From assembly GCA_023375785.1 (NCBI GenBank), contig SZWC01006945.1, positions 68,003 to 132,002 on the forward strand: a stretch of DNA of 64,000 bases. Direction: 5' to 3'. A model generated the notes under the pieces. It worked only from the letters and a program-made list of their open reading frames with translations, was not told the DNA's origin and made no database searches. A program made the position numbers and the translations under genes. This document shows, piece after piece, positions 20,976 to 31,497 of the stretch (position 1 is its first letter; each line of letters begins with the position of its first letter). The DNA is from Penium margaritaceum. Taxonomy: Eukaryota > Streptophyta > Zygnematophyceae > Desmidiales > Peniaceae.

Positions 20976-22600
20976 CCTGGTGGTCTCCAGCCTGCTCTCG
21001 GCCTTACTCCCTCTAGCTTCCTGGCCCCTTGCCCTGCTGATTGTCTTCACTGTGCGCAAGGAAAGATGCATCGCTCTCCCTTTCCTCCTTCCGAGTCTCG
21101 CTCTTCCCATCCTCTCGATCGTGTTCATGCGGATGTCATGGGGCCTCTACCTCATGACCTCCTTGGTGACGTGGGTCGCTACGTCTTATGTCCTACCGAT
21201 GAATTTTCTCGCTTTCGCTGGGTGTTTGCGCTCCGTCAAAAGAGCGATGTTTGTTCTTTGTTGAGTCATGGCTTGTTCAGGCTGAGCGCGCCTGTCAACG
21301 GTCGCTGCATATCTTCCGCAGCGATCATGGCGGCAAATTCCTTGGTCCCACAGCTCGTCTCCTAGATTCTCGTTGGGTATGTCTGGAGATCAGCTCCGTA
21401 CACACCTCAACAGAACGGTGTCTCTGAGCGTTGGAACCGGACGCTTGCCGACGGTGTTCGCACGCTCCTGTCTGAGTCAGGTCTGCCACCCCTCTTTGCC
21501 TTCGAAGCTATGTGCTACATGATGTGGGTATGGAACCGTGTTCCCCACAGCCCCGTCCGCCGTACTATCACCCTGTTTGAGCGTTGGCATGGTCATCGGG
21601 CGGACCTTCATCTGGCTCAAGTCTGGGGTAGTATCGCTTCTGTTTGGCTGCCCGAGGATCTCCGTGATGGAAAACATTCCCCTCGTGGTCGTCTATGCCC
21701 CTTTCTCAGGGTGTCCGCGTATTCCAAAGCGTGGCGTTTCTGGGACCCTATCCGCCAACGTGTCGTCGAGTCTCGTGACACCTTGTTTTTTGAGTCGGTC
21801 TTCCTTCGGGATCTCGATCGCCTGTCCCCTGACTCCTCCCTCCTGTCCCTCTCTCGGCTGAGGGGGGATGTCGGTCCTCCCGCGCCAGCAGTCCCTGTTG
21901 CCGCACCACAACTCTCACCTTCGTTGTAGTCCTCGTCGTCCGGGCCTGTCCCCACCTTCTTTGCTTCCTCTTCCTCCAACGTACCGTCTTCGTCCGTGCA
22001 GTCCTCTCCGGTCGCCGACTCGCCCCAGTCTACCTCCTCTCCCGCTATGTTGTCCAGCCCAGTCACACCTCCGGCTGCCACTTCACCTGCGGCCTCTCCC
22101 GTTCGGGTGTCTGACCCGCCTCCACATGCCACCACTATCACTGCACTTGTCTCACCCTTCGTCTGGGGGGGGCATCTTCGTGCGTTCCCAACCCTTTCTC
22201 GTACTTCCACTACCTCAGCACGCCCTCCTCAGTCTCAGACGACACACTCCCTTGTTCACCCTACCGGCATGGACGCGCTGGGCTTGGCTGCTGGGGTCAT
22301 CTACCCTAGTTCCGCCCTTGGCTACGCACTCCTTTGCTTAGAGTACGAGCGAGCCTTGGAAGCTGCTGTCTTGAGTAGCGTGGCCGAGTGTCATGCCACG
22401 TCGACCACCACTGTCTTGCCCCCCGAGCCGACCACGGTGCGCCAAGCACGTGCAGCCTCCGATGCACAACAGTGAAGGGCTACAATGCGTGCTGAGATCA
22501 ACGCCCTTGATGACCATGAGGTGTATGAGCTCGTCGATATGCCACCTGGGCGCAAAGCCATCGATGCTCGTTGGGTCTTTCGGCGCAAGTACAAGCCCAA
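20976..22600 (+). pseudogene. Copia D: integrase, linker and start of RT, interrupted by copia A
   Basis: Same lineage and strand as C, restarting inside the integrase zinc region: CLHCAQGKMHRSPF (21,045), DRVHADVMGPLP (21,115), DEFSRFRWVFALRQKSDV (21,195), TPQQNGVSERWNRTLADGV (21,398-21,455), tail WVWNRVPHSPVRR.. to FWDPIRQRVVESRDTLFFE (21,525-21,800), a Pro/Ser linker (21,900-22,200), and RT from MDALGLAAGV (22,270) to KAIDARWVFRRKYKPNG (22,556-22,605). A stop replaces Trp (tga, 22,474). The RT resumes exactly at 31,498 after the inserted element. Confidence 0.9.
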
Positions 22601-22605
22601 TGGTG
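22601..22605. repeat. Target site duplication of copia A, left
   Basis: TGGTG here and at 31,493-31,497 flank the A element. Removing A and one copy restores the D frame as ..KYKPNG then LDKYKARL. Confidence 0.9.
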
Positions 22606-23457
22606 AGCCAGAAACCTAGGCAGCAGGTTGGGGCAACATGCGTCGTCAATGTAGCGTGCGGGCTTCCACACTCGTTGCTTAATTCTGCTGCCCCCTCAGT
22701 CTGCTGCTCTAGAGACTAAGTCTGGAAGCTCTGGGTTTGTTACTCACAAGTGCACGCGTCAGTGTTAGTGCTAGAAAGCAGCTGAAAACTGAAAGTAACT
22801 GATTAGCAAGGAAGAATGAGCAACAATGGGAGACCCCTCTAAGTTCTAGCTCCCCCCCACTAGTGTAGAACGTGTTACTCAGCTAACCAGCCAATCAGAA
22901 GATAGTGCTACACCTTTTTTCCTGGCAGGCAGGGGTTTTTTGGTGAGCCCTGCCAGACGCTTGACAGCCCAAAACCCGGGCGTCGTCCGTTTAGCCTGAA
23001 AACTGGACCATACCATAATACCGATACTGCAAACACAGTTGTGTGGTCAGAATCAGCTAGAAAAAATGCTACAAGAAGTTATGGCTGCAAGAACCCAGGC
23101 AATGCCTACGACAATTAACGATGCCAAACAAGGCCATACAACAGGAGACATGGACCCTAGGCATCACATGATGCTGCAGACGCAATGCCACAGCCAGACC
23201 CATCGCTCGGTACATGCAGACAGCATTTGTAGTGGCACTGACCGCCGGCGGCCTGACCACCAAGGAGGCCTGCCAATGGAGCTGAGCGCATCGCAGGGGA
23301 GGAGGCTCCAGCGACAGGTGAGTGGGCCTCAGCGTGTATCGGCTTCACCGAGCGACACTCTAGCGGCATCAAGTCTCGCCGTCAGTCATTTGTACGTAGA
23401 TGTACACAAGATGGAAGGACACAATAAAGTACGATGAGAGATGCACAAAAACCGACA
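22606..23457 (-). repeat. Copia A 3' LTR (left), 852 bp
   Basis: Direct repeat of 30,639-31,492. On the minus strand it starts TGTCGGTTTTTGTGC and ends GGTTTCTGGCT. Shared internal words include GCTCTGGGTTTGTTACTCA, GAAAGCAGCTGAAAACTGAA and CCCAAAACCCGGGCGTCGTC in plus-strand reading. The 3' terminus is CT rather than CA in both copies. Confidence 0.92.
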
Positions 23458-23470
23458 CTCCCCCATGACT
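23458..23470 (-). other. Copia A polypurine tract
   Basis: Minus strand reads GTCATGGGGGAG directly before the LTR TG. Confidence 0.82.
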
Positions 23471-23574
23471 CATAGGCGTAGTGCACTTGTGCGGGCAGAG
23501 ACACAGTCAAAGACCAAACTCCCCCAAGCCAAGCAGAGACACAAGCACGGACAGAGAGAGTCACTCATGGACGC

Positions 23575-24053
23575 ATGCCGACTGAACTCACAGCCTTCTT
23601 GAACGAGTCGCGCTTCAGTGCCTTGGTCAAGAAGTCAGCCAACTACGGTGCTGTCTCAACCCACATAATGCTGACGCTACCGTCATGCAACAACAAACGC
23701 ACATAGTGATACTCAACATTGATGTGCTTTGTGTGTGTGTGATGCACGTCGTCATTTTTGGCGATGGCCATGGCACTCTCATTGTCACAGTGCAACGTGA
23801 TGGATGCAACGACTTGACGCAACTCGGACAACAGACGAAGCAACCACACACTCTCACACATGCTTGAGCCAAGAGCAACGTACTCAGCCTCAACAGTGCT
23901 GAGTGTAACGCACTCGTGCTTGCAACTGCACCAGGACATAGCTATTCCACCAATCAGAAAGATCCAGCCTGTGCGACTCTTACCGTCCGGACTGCTGGCC
24001 CAGTCACTATCGGTGTAGCCCACCGCGACAACAGACGGCTGACGACGGAACAT
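23575..24053 (-). pseudogene. Copia A RNase H
   Basis: Removes the RNA strand during reverse transcription. Minus strand: VGYTDSDWASSPDGKSRTGW (first catalytic Asp region), SWCSCKHECVTLSTVEAEYVAL (catalytic Glu), LHCDNESAMAIAKN (catalytic Asp), HTKHINVEYHYVR, and SIMWVETAP where a stop follows. Beyond it FLTKAL-type residues (23,640-23,600) end the polyprotein. The main motif residues look intact. Confidence 0.9.
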
Positions 24054-24059
24054 GAGACC

Positions 24060-25025
24060 TCACTGAGGAGTCGAGACAACATAGCGGAGTACTCGGATCG
24101 CGGCATCGTAGTGGAGGTGACGTGAATCCTGAGAGAACTGGGCCAGGAGGTTGATGGTGAAAGCGATGTCTGGGCGCGTTATTGTTGCCAGGAACATCAG
24201 TGACCCGATGACTCGCAGGCATGTGGTCACGTCAACTGGCTCCCCCACAACGGCTAGGTCAGGATTCTTTAGCTTCTCTTTGCCATTGGGTGACATGGGT
24301 GATGATGCGCTTGGCACGAGTGCCAGATCCTCCGCAAAGCGGGTGGACAGTGTCTGCACATAGGCGGCCTGGTGGATGTGTAGGACGCTCCGGAAGCGGT
24401 CATGCTCGAGTTCCATGCCCAGTACGACTCTGGCAGACCCAAGGTCCTTCATCTGGTAGGCGGCGTGCAGCAGATCCTTGACACGTTAGATGGCAGCCGT
24501 GTCTGGCGATGCGATGAGCAGATTGTCGACATAAACCAGAACAACGACAAAGGTCTGGCCTCGCGGTCTGAAAAACAGTGCAGGGTCAGCGGTGCTGCGC
24601 TGGAGCCTGCCACGAAGGAGCGTGCTACTGATTTCTCGGTTCTAGCAACGAGGCGACTGCTTCAGGCAATAAAGGGCCTTACGCAATTGCCAGACTCTCC
24701 TAGTGCCATCGTCGAAGCCTGGGGGCTGCACCATGTAGAGCTCCTCACCCTCCAATGAACCATGGAGAAATGCGTTGCTCACGTCCATCTGATGCAGCTC
24801 CCACCCGTGCTTGCCGACCAGACTGAAGAGTGCCCGGCTAGTGGAGAACTGGCCAACTGGGGAAAAGATCTGTTCGTAATCGACCCCAGGAATCCGGGCG
24901 AACCCCTTGGCTGTAAGGCAGGCCTTGTACTTTTCCAAGGACCCGTCGGGCTTCCACTTGAGCCGAAAGACCCACTTGGCGCCGATGGCCTTCCGTACTG
25001 GGGGAAGGTCGACGAGGTCATACAC
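24060..25025 (-). pseudogene. Copia A reverse transcriptase
   Basis: Minus strand from 25,025: YDLVDLPPVRKAIGAKWVF, SLEKYKACLTAKGFARIPGVDYEQIFSPVG, HGWELHQMDVSNAFLHGS, KALYCLKQSPRC, the catalytic box, MKDLGSARVVLGMELEHDR and DIAFTINLLAQFSQDSRHLH. The catalytic YVDD reads YVDN: the codon is aat on the minus strand, 24,522-24,524. The same Asp-to-Asn change is in copia D (31,911-31,913). Frameshifts lie near 24,640 and 24,455. Confidence 0.92.
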
Positions 25026-26060
25026 GTGGTGCTATCGGATAGCGGCGAGCTCATCGGTGCAGGCAGCATCCTAGTGTGTGTCCTCAGGAGAGGGTCATGC
25101 CTCGCGTAGGGTGTCTGGGTCATCCGGGCATGTTGTGGAGTGGACTCGAAGAGCGTGTGCAACTCGAGCCTCATGTGGGATGTGCGCGAGTGCAGCCGTG
25201 ACAGCGTATCGATACTTATGATGAAGCATGGCGTAGCCCAGTGTGGAGCCCAGATGAAGGTCTGCAATGATGGCCAAAGTGGTTAGGCCGAGGGCATTGG
25301 TGCCAGGATCCCCAGTCACGACCGTGGGAGTAGAGGAGAGACGTGGAGCCACGGGGGGACGAGGCGCCACGGAGCGCGGTGCGACGGTCTGCGCGCTCAC
25401 CGACGGTCTATGTCAGAGGCTGCCGCCTGGGCCATGCGAGTAGTGTGGCAGGGCAGGTGACAGCACTGAGTCTGTCGGGCTGATGGAGGCGGACGGGGTT
25501 GCTGGCCCGGAGGGGCCCACGGATGCAACCGGGGCTCTCGGCCCGGAGGGACCTGCAGACGTGGCCGGGGCTACTGGCCTGGAGGAACCAGCGGACTCGA
25601 CTGGGACTACTGGCCCGAAGGGACCAGTGGACGCGAATGGGGCTGCTAGCCCAGAGGAACTAGTGGACACGACTGGGACTGCTGGCCCGGAGGGACCAGC
25701 GGACGCGCTTGGGACTGCTGGCCTGGAGGAACCAGCGGACACAATTGGGATTCCTGGCCCGGAGGGACCAGCGGACGCGACTGGGGCTAATGGCCCGGAG
25801 GGACCAACGGACACGACTAGGACTGCCGTCGTGAAGGGATCAGCGGCCGTGACTAGGGCTGCTGGCCCGGAGGGACCAGCGGACGCAACTGGGGCTACAA
25901 TCCCGAAGGGACCGGCGGACGCAACTGGGGCTGCTGGTTCGGAAGGACCAGCGGACGCGACTGGGGCTGCTGGCATGGAGGCACCAGCAGACGTGACTGG
26001 GACTGCTGGCTCGGAGGGACTGAGGGATGTGTCACCCAGAAGCGGCAGGACAGAAGACGG
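25026..26060 (-). pseudogene. Copia A integrase-RT linker with 36 bp tandem repeats
   Basis: About 15 in-frame copies of a 36 bp unit lie between 25,480 and 26,030. Plus-strand reading is CTGGGGCTGCTGGCCCGGAG followed by GGACCAGCGGACGCGA; the minus strand encodes SAGPSGPAAPVA-like repeats. The array keeps one reading frame on the minus strand although the polyprotein is broken elsewhere. Copia B has about 9 units and copia C/D none, so it expanded within the A/B lineage. Flexible Pro/Ala/Ser linkers here are common in copia polyproteins; repeat expansion of it is less so. Confidence 0.88.
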
Positions 26061-26062
26061 AC

Positions 26063-27100
26063 TCACCACTCCTGCACGCGACGGGATAGACACGGACGAG
26101 CCGGAGCGAATGAGGTCGCGAGGAAACAGGTCCTCAAAGAAGAGGGCATCCCGGGACTCAACGATGCTGTGTCGGGAGGGATCCCAAAAGCGCAAGGCCT
26201 TGGAATGACAAGAGAAACCGAGGAAGGTGCAGGGATGTCCGTGAGGGGCGAGCTTGCCACCCTGCTGCGGGACGGGCAGCCACACAATGGCCACGCAGTC
26301 CCAGATGCGAGCCAAGCAGAGGTCAGCTCACTGACCGCACCAATGCTGGTACGGTGTGGACTGGTGGGGAAGGGGACCGTGGGGAATGCGGTTCTAGACC
26401 CAGGTCATGTAGGCCATGGATTCAAAATAGAAGCCCTCGGAGAGACCAGAGTTGACCCGCATGGTGCGGACGGCGTCGGCCATAGTACGGTTCCACCGTT
26501 CGGAGACACCGTTCTGGGCAGGTGTGTAAGGCGCAGACGTTTCATGGCGAGAAAGGTCACGGCTTCACCCAGGTACTCACCACCACGATTGGAGCGAATG
26601 CGGCCGTACTCGCGCTCCACAAGGACAAGCCAGTCCTGGATGGCGTGTGTGAATTGCTCTTTTGCCGAAGGCAAAAGACCCAGCGTTAGCGAGAAAAATC
26701 ATCAGTGATAGTGAGGACGTAGCGACCACACTCGCTGTCGCACTCTGTGGGGAGAGGACCCATGACGTCCAAATGGACAAGGTCAAGGGGGGCGGATGCA
26801 CGGGAGGAAGAAAAGGGATACGTGGAACGGTGCATCGTCCCCTGAGCATACTCAATGCACTCAGTTGGGCACGAGAGGAGAAATGTCTCCGGGTCAAGGC
26901 CCTTGGCCAGCTCGGTGCAGAGCATGCTTTCTACGACGGCAAAGTGGACGTGGTAGAGGCGGCGGTGCAAGAGGCAAGTGTGCTGAGGAGAAAGCGTACT
27001 GGTGACAAACACATGGCCTGTGGCGGCCGACGGGGAGGAGACGGAAGGAGAGGAGGAGAGGCGAGGTACATGCCACAGGTTGCCGCGGGCGGTGGCATGT
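26063..27100 (-). pseudogene. Copia A integrase
   Basis: Minus strand: HTCLLHRRLYHVHFAVVESM..CIEYAQGTMHRSTY (HHCC zinc region with the third Cys position reading Cys-Ile-Glu-Tyr, so one zinc Cys is lost), LDLVHLDVMGPLP (first Asp), ITDDFSR, then in a new frame REYGRIRSNRGGEYLGEAV (second position Asn where the family has Asp: SNRGG for SDRGG), TVSPNGGT for TPQQNGV, and the tail to FWDPSRHSIVESRDALFFED (26,190). Two catalytic or zinc changes plus frameshifts make it inactive. Confidence 0.9.
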
Positions 27101-27453
27101 AGCACAACAAGGCCAGACGGACGCAACGACATAGTGCCAACACCACACGAGTGCACAACGTCCATGATCATGCGGTCAAGGGAAGTGATGGACAGAAGGC
27201 TGAGCTCAAGACCATGGACGAAGAGGAAATTAGTGAGGAAGACGTCACCGGAGGGACCACAGAAACGAACAACGCCAACACCACGGACAGGCAACACCTG
27301 GCCTGAGCATGTCCGGACACCGGGAATATCACATACAAGACCGAGCATACTAAAGGCCTCACGATAGGCCGTCATGTGATGTGTGGCCCCGGAGTCGATG
27401 ATCCAGGTCTCAGCAGGGTCCTGGACCGGGGTCGCAAGATCACTAACAGTCAC
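27101..27453 (-). pseudogene. Copia A protease
   Basis: Aspartic protease that would cut the polyprotein. Minus strand: ETWIIDSGATHHMTAYREAF (active-site DSG at about 27,395-27,387, intact), GQVLPVRGVGVVRF, and FLTNFLFVHGLELSLLSITSL. It reads through in one frame into integrase. One of the two A-lineage or C/D protease sites in the window that keeps Asp-Ser-Gly. Confidence 0.9.
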
Positions 27454-29266
27454 ATGGAAACAAGCAAGGGATGCGGACGCGGTGGAAGGAGGTGTGAATC
27501 GAGACTGCCAATCGTCAAGCCAAGCAACGTCGTCTTGGGAGGGGGTAGGGGGGAACCATGAGAGACGACGAGACAGACGAAGGAACGGGGCACGGCTGTA
27601 GCTTAGTCTCAGTCATGCAGGACTAGACAGGGGAGCAGGAAGTGATGCAACTCGCACTTCCCTGGGGAGGAGGGCGAGGCAAGCCGAGCTCGAGCGCGAT
27701 GAACTGCTCCAGCTGGCACTCACGAAAGGATGGCCTGGGAGTGTAGACTGAGTGCAGGGTGATGGTGCCGGAGCCCGGGTAGAAGGAGGACTGTGCCGGC
27801 GGTGACGGCTACGGCGTTGGTGTCGGCGGGACCAGCGAAGCAACCAGAGTGGTGGAGCTGCTGGACGAGGTGGAGGTGTCAGAGCCGGCGACAGTCACGA
27901 CGGCAGAGGCGAGACGACGCTCGTGCTGGCAACGCATGGTAGCGATGACGCTGGCCTCATCCGTCACTATAGGGCACGTGTACCACCCGTGCCCGGGCTG
28001 GCCTCAGTTGTTACAGACCGAGCCGCTAGCGTTGGACCCGGTCGACGACTGCTGCTGCTGCTGACCTTTTCCTTTCTTGTTCCGACGCTTCTTGTTCCTC
28101 AACAAGGATGAGGTAGCTACGACAGGGGAGGCGACGGCCATGGAGGCGACGTCAGGGGAGGCGACAGCCTCCGTGCGCTGGAGTCGGGACTCCAGAAAGG
28201 CTTCCTCAATGCGGAGGAAGAGCTCGTATGCCCAGGGCATGAGGGTACCCATGGTGGAGAGAACGTCGTGAGGGTAGTGGACGAAGACGACGGTGTACCC
28301 TTCGGTGGCACAGCGCTTGATGGTGAGGAGCACAGCCAAAGGGGGTGGGGCAGCGGTCCCGAGGCAACGAAGGATGTCCTCCGCCCACTACCAGTAGGAG
28401 GTGACCATCTTGGTCTCCCCCATGTGCAGGGAGTTGAACTCCCGCAGCAGGCGGCTAGACTCAGCATCGCTCGACAGGCGATGAGGAAGAGTGAGAACGT
28501 GCTACGTGGCTGCAGGGTCTGGGGTGGCGCCCGTGCTTAAGTCGCCCAAGAAGGGCTCGAGGGCGAGGCTGATGCCGGAGGGGCGACAGGGACAAGAGCC
28601 CGGACAACATGACCAGCGTCATACAGCTGGTCGGCCAGGGTGGCATCATATGGCAGAGTGTAGTATGCCCATAGGCCCTCATCCTACGCCCAGATGTGGA
28701 AGCTCAGCTCCCAGCTCCGGAACTGCTCGCCGGCTTGAAGCGGCGGCGGCGGTGTCTCAAAGTCCTTTCGCCTGCGGCTGGCACCCAGAGTGCGGCCAAG
28801 GACGGAGGTCACTGTCTACTGCTGGCCCAGATTTTGCTGCTGCACCAGGTGTTGAGTGGCTGTAGACATAGCTGAGCTGGCGTGCCCTCAAGGAGGGAGG
28901 GACAAAGGCGCTTTGGGTAGACTGGGAGACTAACGGTTGCAGTGCCACGAGCTGCTGCGTCAGGGCGGCAAGCTGTTGCTGAAGAGCAGCGAGGGGGTCA
29001 GGGTTGTCGCCAATAACGTCAGAGGACTGCTGGTGCGGCTCCTCCTCTTGCTGCTGCTTCCGTTGTTACTGCTGCTCTTCCTGTCGAAGCATCTCCTGCA
29101 ATTCCTGTTGCTCTTGTTGCTGCTGCTGCTGGTGCTACTATTGTTGCTGCTCTTGCTGCTGCTGCTGCTGTCGCTGCTGCTGCTGCTACTACACCCACTG
29201 CAAGAAAGGGGGGGTGGGGATCCCAACAACAGAGGAGGACCCCTCCGCAATGGGACTACCAGCCAT
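27454..29266 (-). pseudogene. Copia A gag with polyQ N-terminus and broken zinc knuckle
   Basis: A plausible ATG is at 29,266 (minus), starting MAGSPIAEGSSSVVGIP. A Gln-rich stretch coded by CAG repeats follows, with stops (29,200-29,050). Then QQQLAALTQQLVALQPLVSQ, capsid-like residues to 28,340, and VHYPHDVLSTMGTLMPWAYELFLRIEEAF (28,280-28,200), which resembles the capsid helices of copia gag. A Lys/Arg-rich run and polyQ precede a knuckle that reads C-N-N-stop-GQPGHGWYTC: the second Cys codon is tga (28,004-28,006). Confidence 0.8.
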
Positions 29267-30431
29267 GGTGTGATGCCCTTTGTTTTGCTTTTGTTTTCTT
29301 TTCTTTTTTTCTTTTTTCTGTGGGGTGCTGACGTTAGCAGTGACGTTTGCTGAGGGCGATAGATATCCTGCCCAGTTTTAGGATTACTTTCCCCTTCCCT
29401 TGACCCCTTCTTTGGTTTCCTTTTGTGTGAGTTGATGATGTCAGTAGTGACATCAGCATCCGGATGCTAATGTCAGCAATGGCGGTTGTTGGGGCTGCGA
29501 CAGTTTTTGTTGCTACTGCTGCTGCTACTGTTACTGCTGCTGCTGCTACTGCTGTTTGCTGCTGTTGCGGCTACTACTGTAGTTGGTGCTACTACTGCTG
29601 GTAAGGCTGCTACAGCTGCTGCTGATGCAACTATTGCTGCTGTTGTTGCTGCTGCTGCTGCCGCTGCTGCTGTTGCGGCTGCTGCGGCTGCTGCTACTGC
29701 TACTAGTGTAGCTGCTACTGCTGCTGCTACTGCTGTGACTGTAGTTACAGCAGCAATTGCTGCTACTGGCTGCTAAGGCTGCTGCAGCAGCGGCAACGAA
29801 GCAGGTGGGGTGGGGGATTTTTTTCTTGCTCCTCTTTTTTTCCCTTCTTCCTCGTCTATCACAGCGGGCAGCTGCCCGCTGTGAGCTATGATTAGCGGGC
29901 TACTACTCGCTGGCAACAAGCTACTGCTCGTTGGCAGCGGGCAGCTGCTCACTGGCAGCAGCGGGCTAATGCTCAATGCGGGCAACGAGCAGCAGCAGTA
30001 GCAGCTGCAGGCAGCTATTGCTGCGGCTGGCTGCTGCTACGGCTTGCTGCTACGGCTACTGCAGCCTGCTGCTGCTACTGCACACTGTTACAGCTGCTGC
30101 TTTGCCGCTGTTGCTGCTTGCTACTACTGTGGGCTGCTCCTACTACGAGCTGCTGCTGTAGGCTACTGCTACTGCGAGCTGCTACTACGGGCTGCTACGA
30201 GCTGCTCCTTCTGCTTGTTGCTGCTCCACGCAGCAACTACTGGCTGCTACTGCCATTGCTCGCTGCCGTTGCCTGCAGCTGCCGCTGCCTGCAGCTGCCG
30301 CTGCTACATGCTGCTGCTAGTGCGTGCATGTGCAAGTAACTGCACCTGGATGACGTTGCCGCGTGCGTCTTCACCCGCACGAGTTGGACGCGGCCTGCCG
30401 CTCACCTCCTTGCGTCACGTGTGGGGGTCAG

Positions 30432-30456
30432 TACTGCCGAAACAATTTCGGCAGTA
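30432..30456 (-). other. Leader hairpin 1 (11 bp perfect stem)
   Basis: TACTGCCGAAA - CAA - TTTCGGCAGTA, a perfect 11 bp inverted repeat with a 3-base loop. It lies inside an 82 bp direct repeat whose second unit holds hairpin 2. Confidence 0.8.
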
Positions 30457-30516
30457 TTTCCCCGGGCGGAGTGGTCATGGGAAAAAATCTGACGCCGCCA
30501 CCAGGTGGGTCAGTGT

Positions 30517-30538
30517 TGCTGCAGAAAATCTGGCAGCA
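30517..30538 (-). other. Leader hairpin 2
   Basis: TGCTGCAGA - AAA - TCTGGCAGCA: nine pairs with one bulged base. It sits at the same place in the second unit of the duplication (GGGTCAGT at 30,425 and 30,507). Its stem sequence differs from hairpin 1 but pairing is kept. Confidence 0.75.
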
Positions 30539-30620
30539 TTTCCCCTGCACTGGCGCGTTTGGGGGTCCGCCGACGTTGTGTGGCGCTTGTACGCCAGTCT
30601 TCTACTGCTGCTGCTGCTAC

Positions 30621-30638
30621 GCTCTGGCTCTGATACCA
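30621..30638 (-). other. Copia A primer binding site (initiator tRNA-Met)
   Basis: The minus strand reads TGGTATCAGAGCCAGAGC immediately downstream of the 5' LTR. Its first 15 bases fit the complement of the 3' end of plant initiator tRNA-Met, the usual primer of plant copia elements. Confidence 0.92.
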
Positions 30639-31492
30639 AGTTAGAAACCTACGGAGCAGGTTGGGGAAGGATGCGTTGTTGATGCAGCGAGCGGGCTTCC
30701 ACGCTCGTTGCTTAAGTCTGTTGCCCCCGCAGCCTGCTGCTGTAGAGACGAAGTGTGGAAGCTCTGGGTTTGTTACTCAGAAGTACACGTGCCAGTGTTA
30801 GCGCCAGAAAGCAGCTGAAAACTGAAAGAACCTGATTAGCAATAAAGAATGAGCAACAATGGGAGACCCCTTGCAAGTTCTAGCTCCCCCCCAGTAGTGT
30901 AGAACTTGTTACTGAGCTAGCCAGCCAATCAGAATATAGTGCTCGACCTATTTTCTGGCAGGCAGGGTTTTCTCAGCGAGCCCTGCAAGACGCCCGACAG
31001 CCCAAAACCCGGGCGTCGTCCGTTTTGCCTGAAAACTGGACCATACCATAATACCAACGCTGCAAACGCAGTCGTGCGGTCAAAATCAGCTAGAAGAATA
31101 GCTACAAGAAGTTATGGCTGCACGAACCCAGGCAGTGCCTACGACAGGCAACGATGCCAAACATGGCCATACAACAGAAGACATGGACCCTAGGCATTGC
31201 ATGATGCTGTAGACCCAATGCCACAGCCAGACACAATGCTAGGTGCATGCAGACTGCATCCGTAGTGGCAGTGACTGCCGGCGGCCCGACCACGGAGGAG
31301 GCCTGCCAATGGAGCTGAGTGCATCGCCAGAGGGAGGATGCTCCAGCGAGGGGTGAGTGGGCCTCAGCGTGCGGCGGCTCCACCGAGCGACACTCTAGTG
31401 GCGTCAAGTCCCGCCGTCAGTCATCTGGACGCCGATGTACACAAGCTGGGAGGACACAACAGAGTACAATGAGAGATGCACGAAAACCAACA
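30639..31492 (-). repeat. Copia A 5' LTR (right), 854 bp
   Basis: Pairs with 22,606-23,457. On the minus strand it starts TGTTGGTTTTCGTGC at 31,492 and ends GGTTTCTAACT, directly at the primer site. It is followed on the right by the second TGGTG target copy (31,493-31,497). Confidence 0.93.
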
Positions 31493-31497
31493 TGGTG

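Larger units (their letters stand above)
29267..30620 (-). other. Copia A 5' leader: CAG-rich tract, TGACGTCA-like motifs, tandem hairpins
   Basis: Non-coding sequence between primer site and gag. On the sense (minus) strand 30,330-29,490 is an imperfect CAG/CAA/TAG triplet tract. Nearer gag are TGCTGACGTTAGCA (29,326-29,339) and a TGATGTCA/TGACATCA/TAATGTCA cluster (29,433-29,480), the degenerate counterpart of the arrays in E1, E2 and F. Two hairpins lie near the primer site. Short open frames inside the tract encode only homopolymer-like Leu, Cys, Ala or Gln runs and are not genes. Confidence 0.8.
22606..31492 (-). mobile_element. Complete copia retrotransposon A (8,887 bp), nested in copia D
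   Basis: Minus-strand element with both LTRs, primer site, polypurine tract, and genes in the order gag-protease-integrase-RT-RNase H (copia order). 5 bp target duplication TGGTG. The insertion splits the RT gene of copia D. All genes have stops, frameshifts or key-residue changes, so the copy is not autonomous now. Copia B at 12,786-18,105 is a second, truncated copy of the same lineage. Confidence 0.93.

Noticed and set aside
29480-30340. Long open frames of Leu/Ala/Cys runs that could be read as genes
   Set aside because: They follow from CTG/CAG triplet repeats in all frames, have no other composition, and lie in the leader of copia A.
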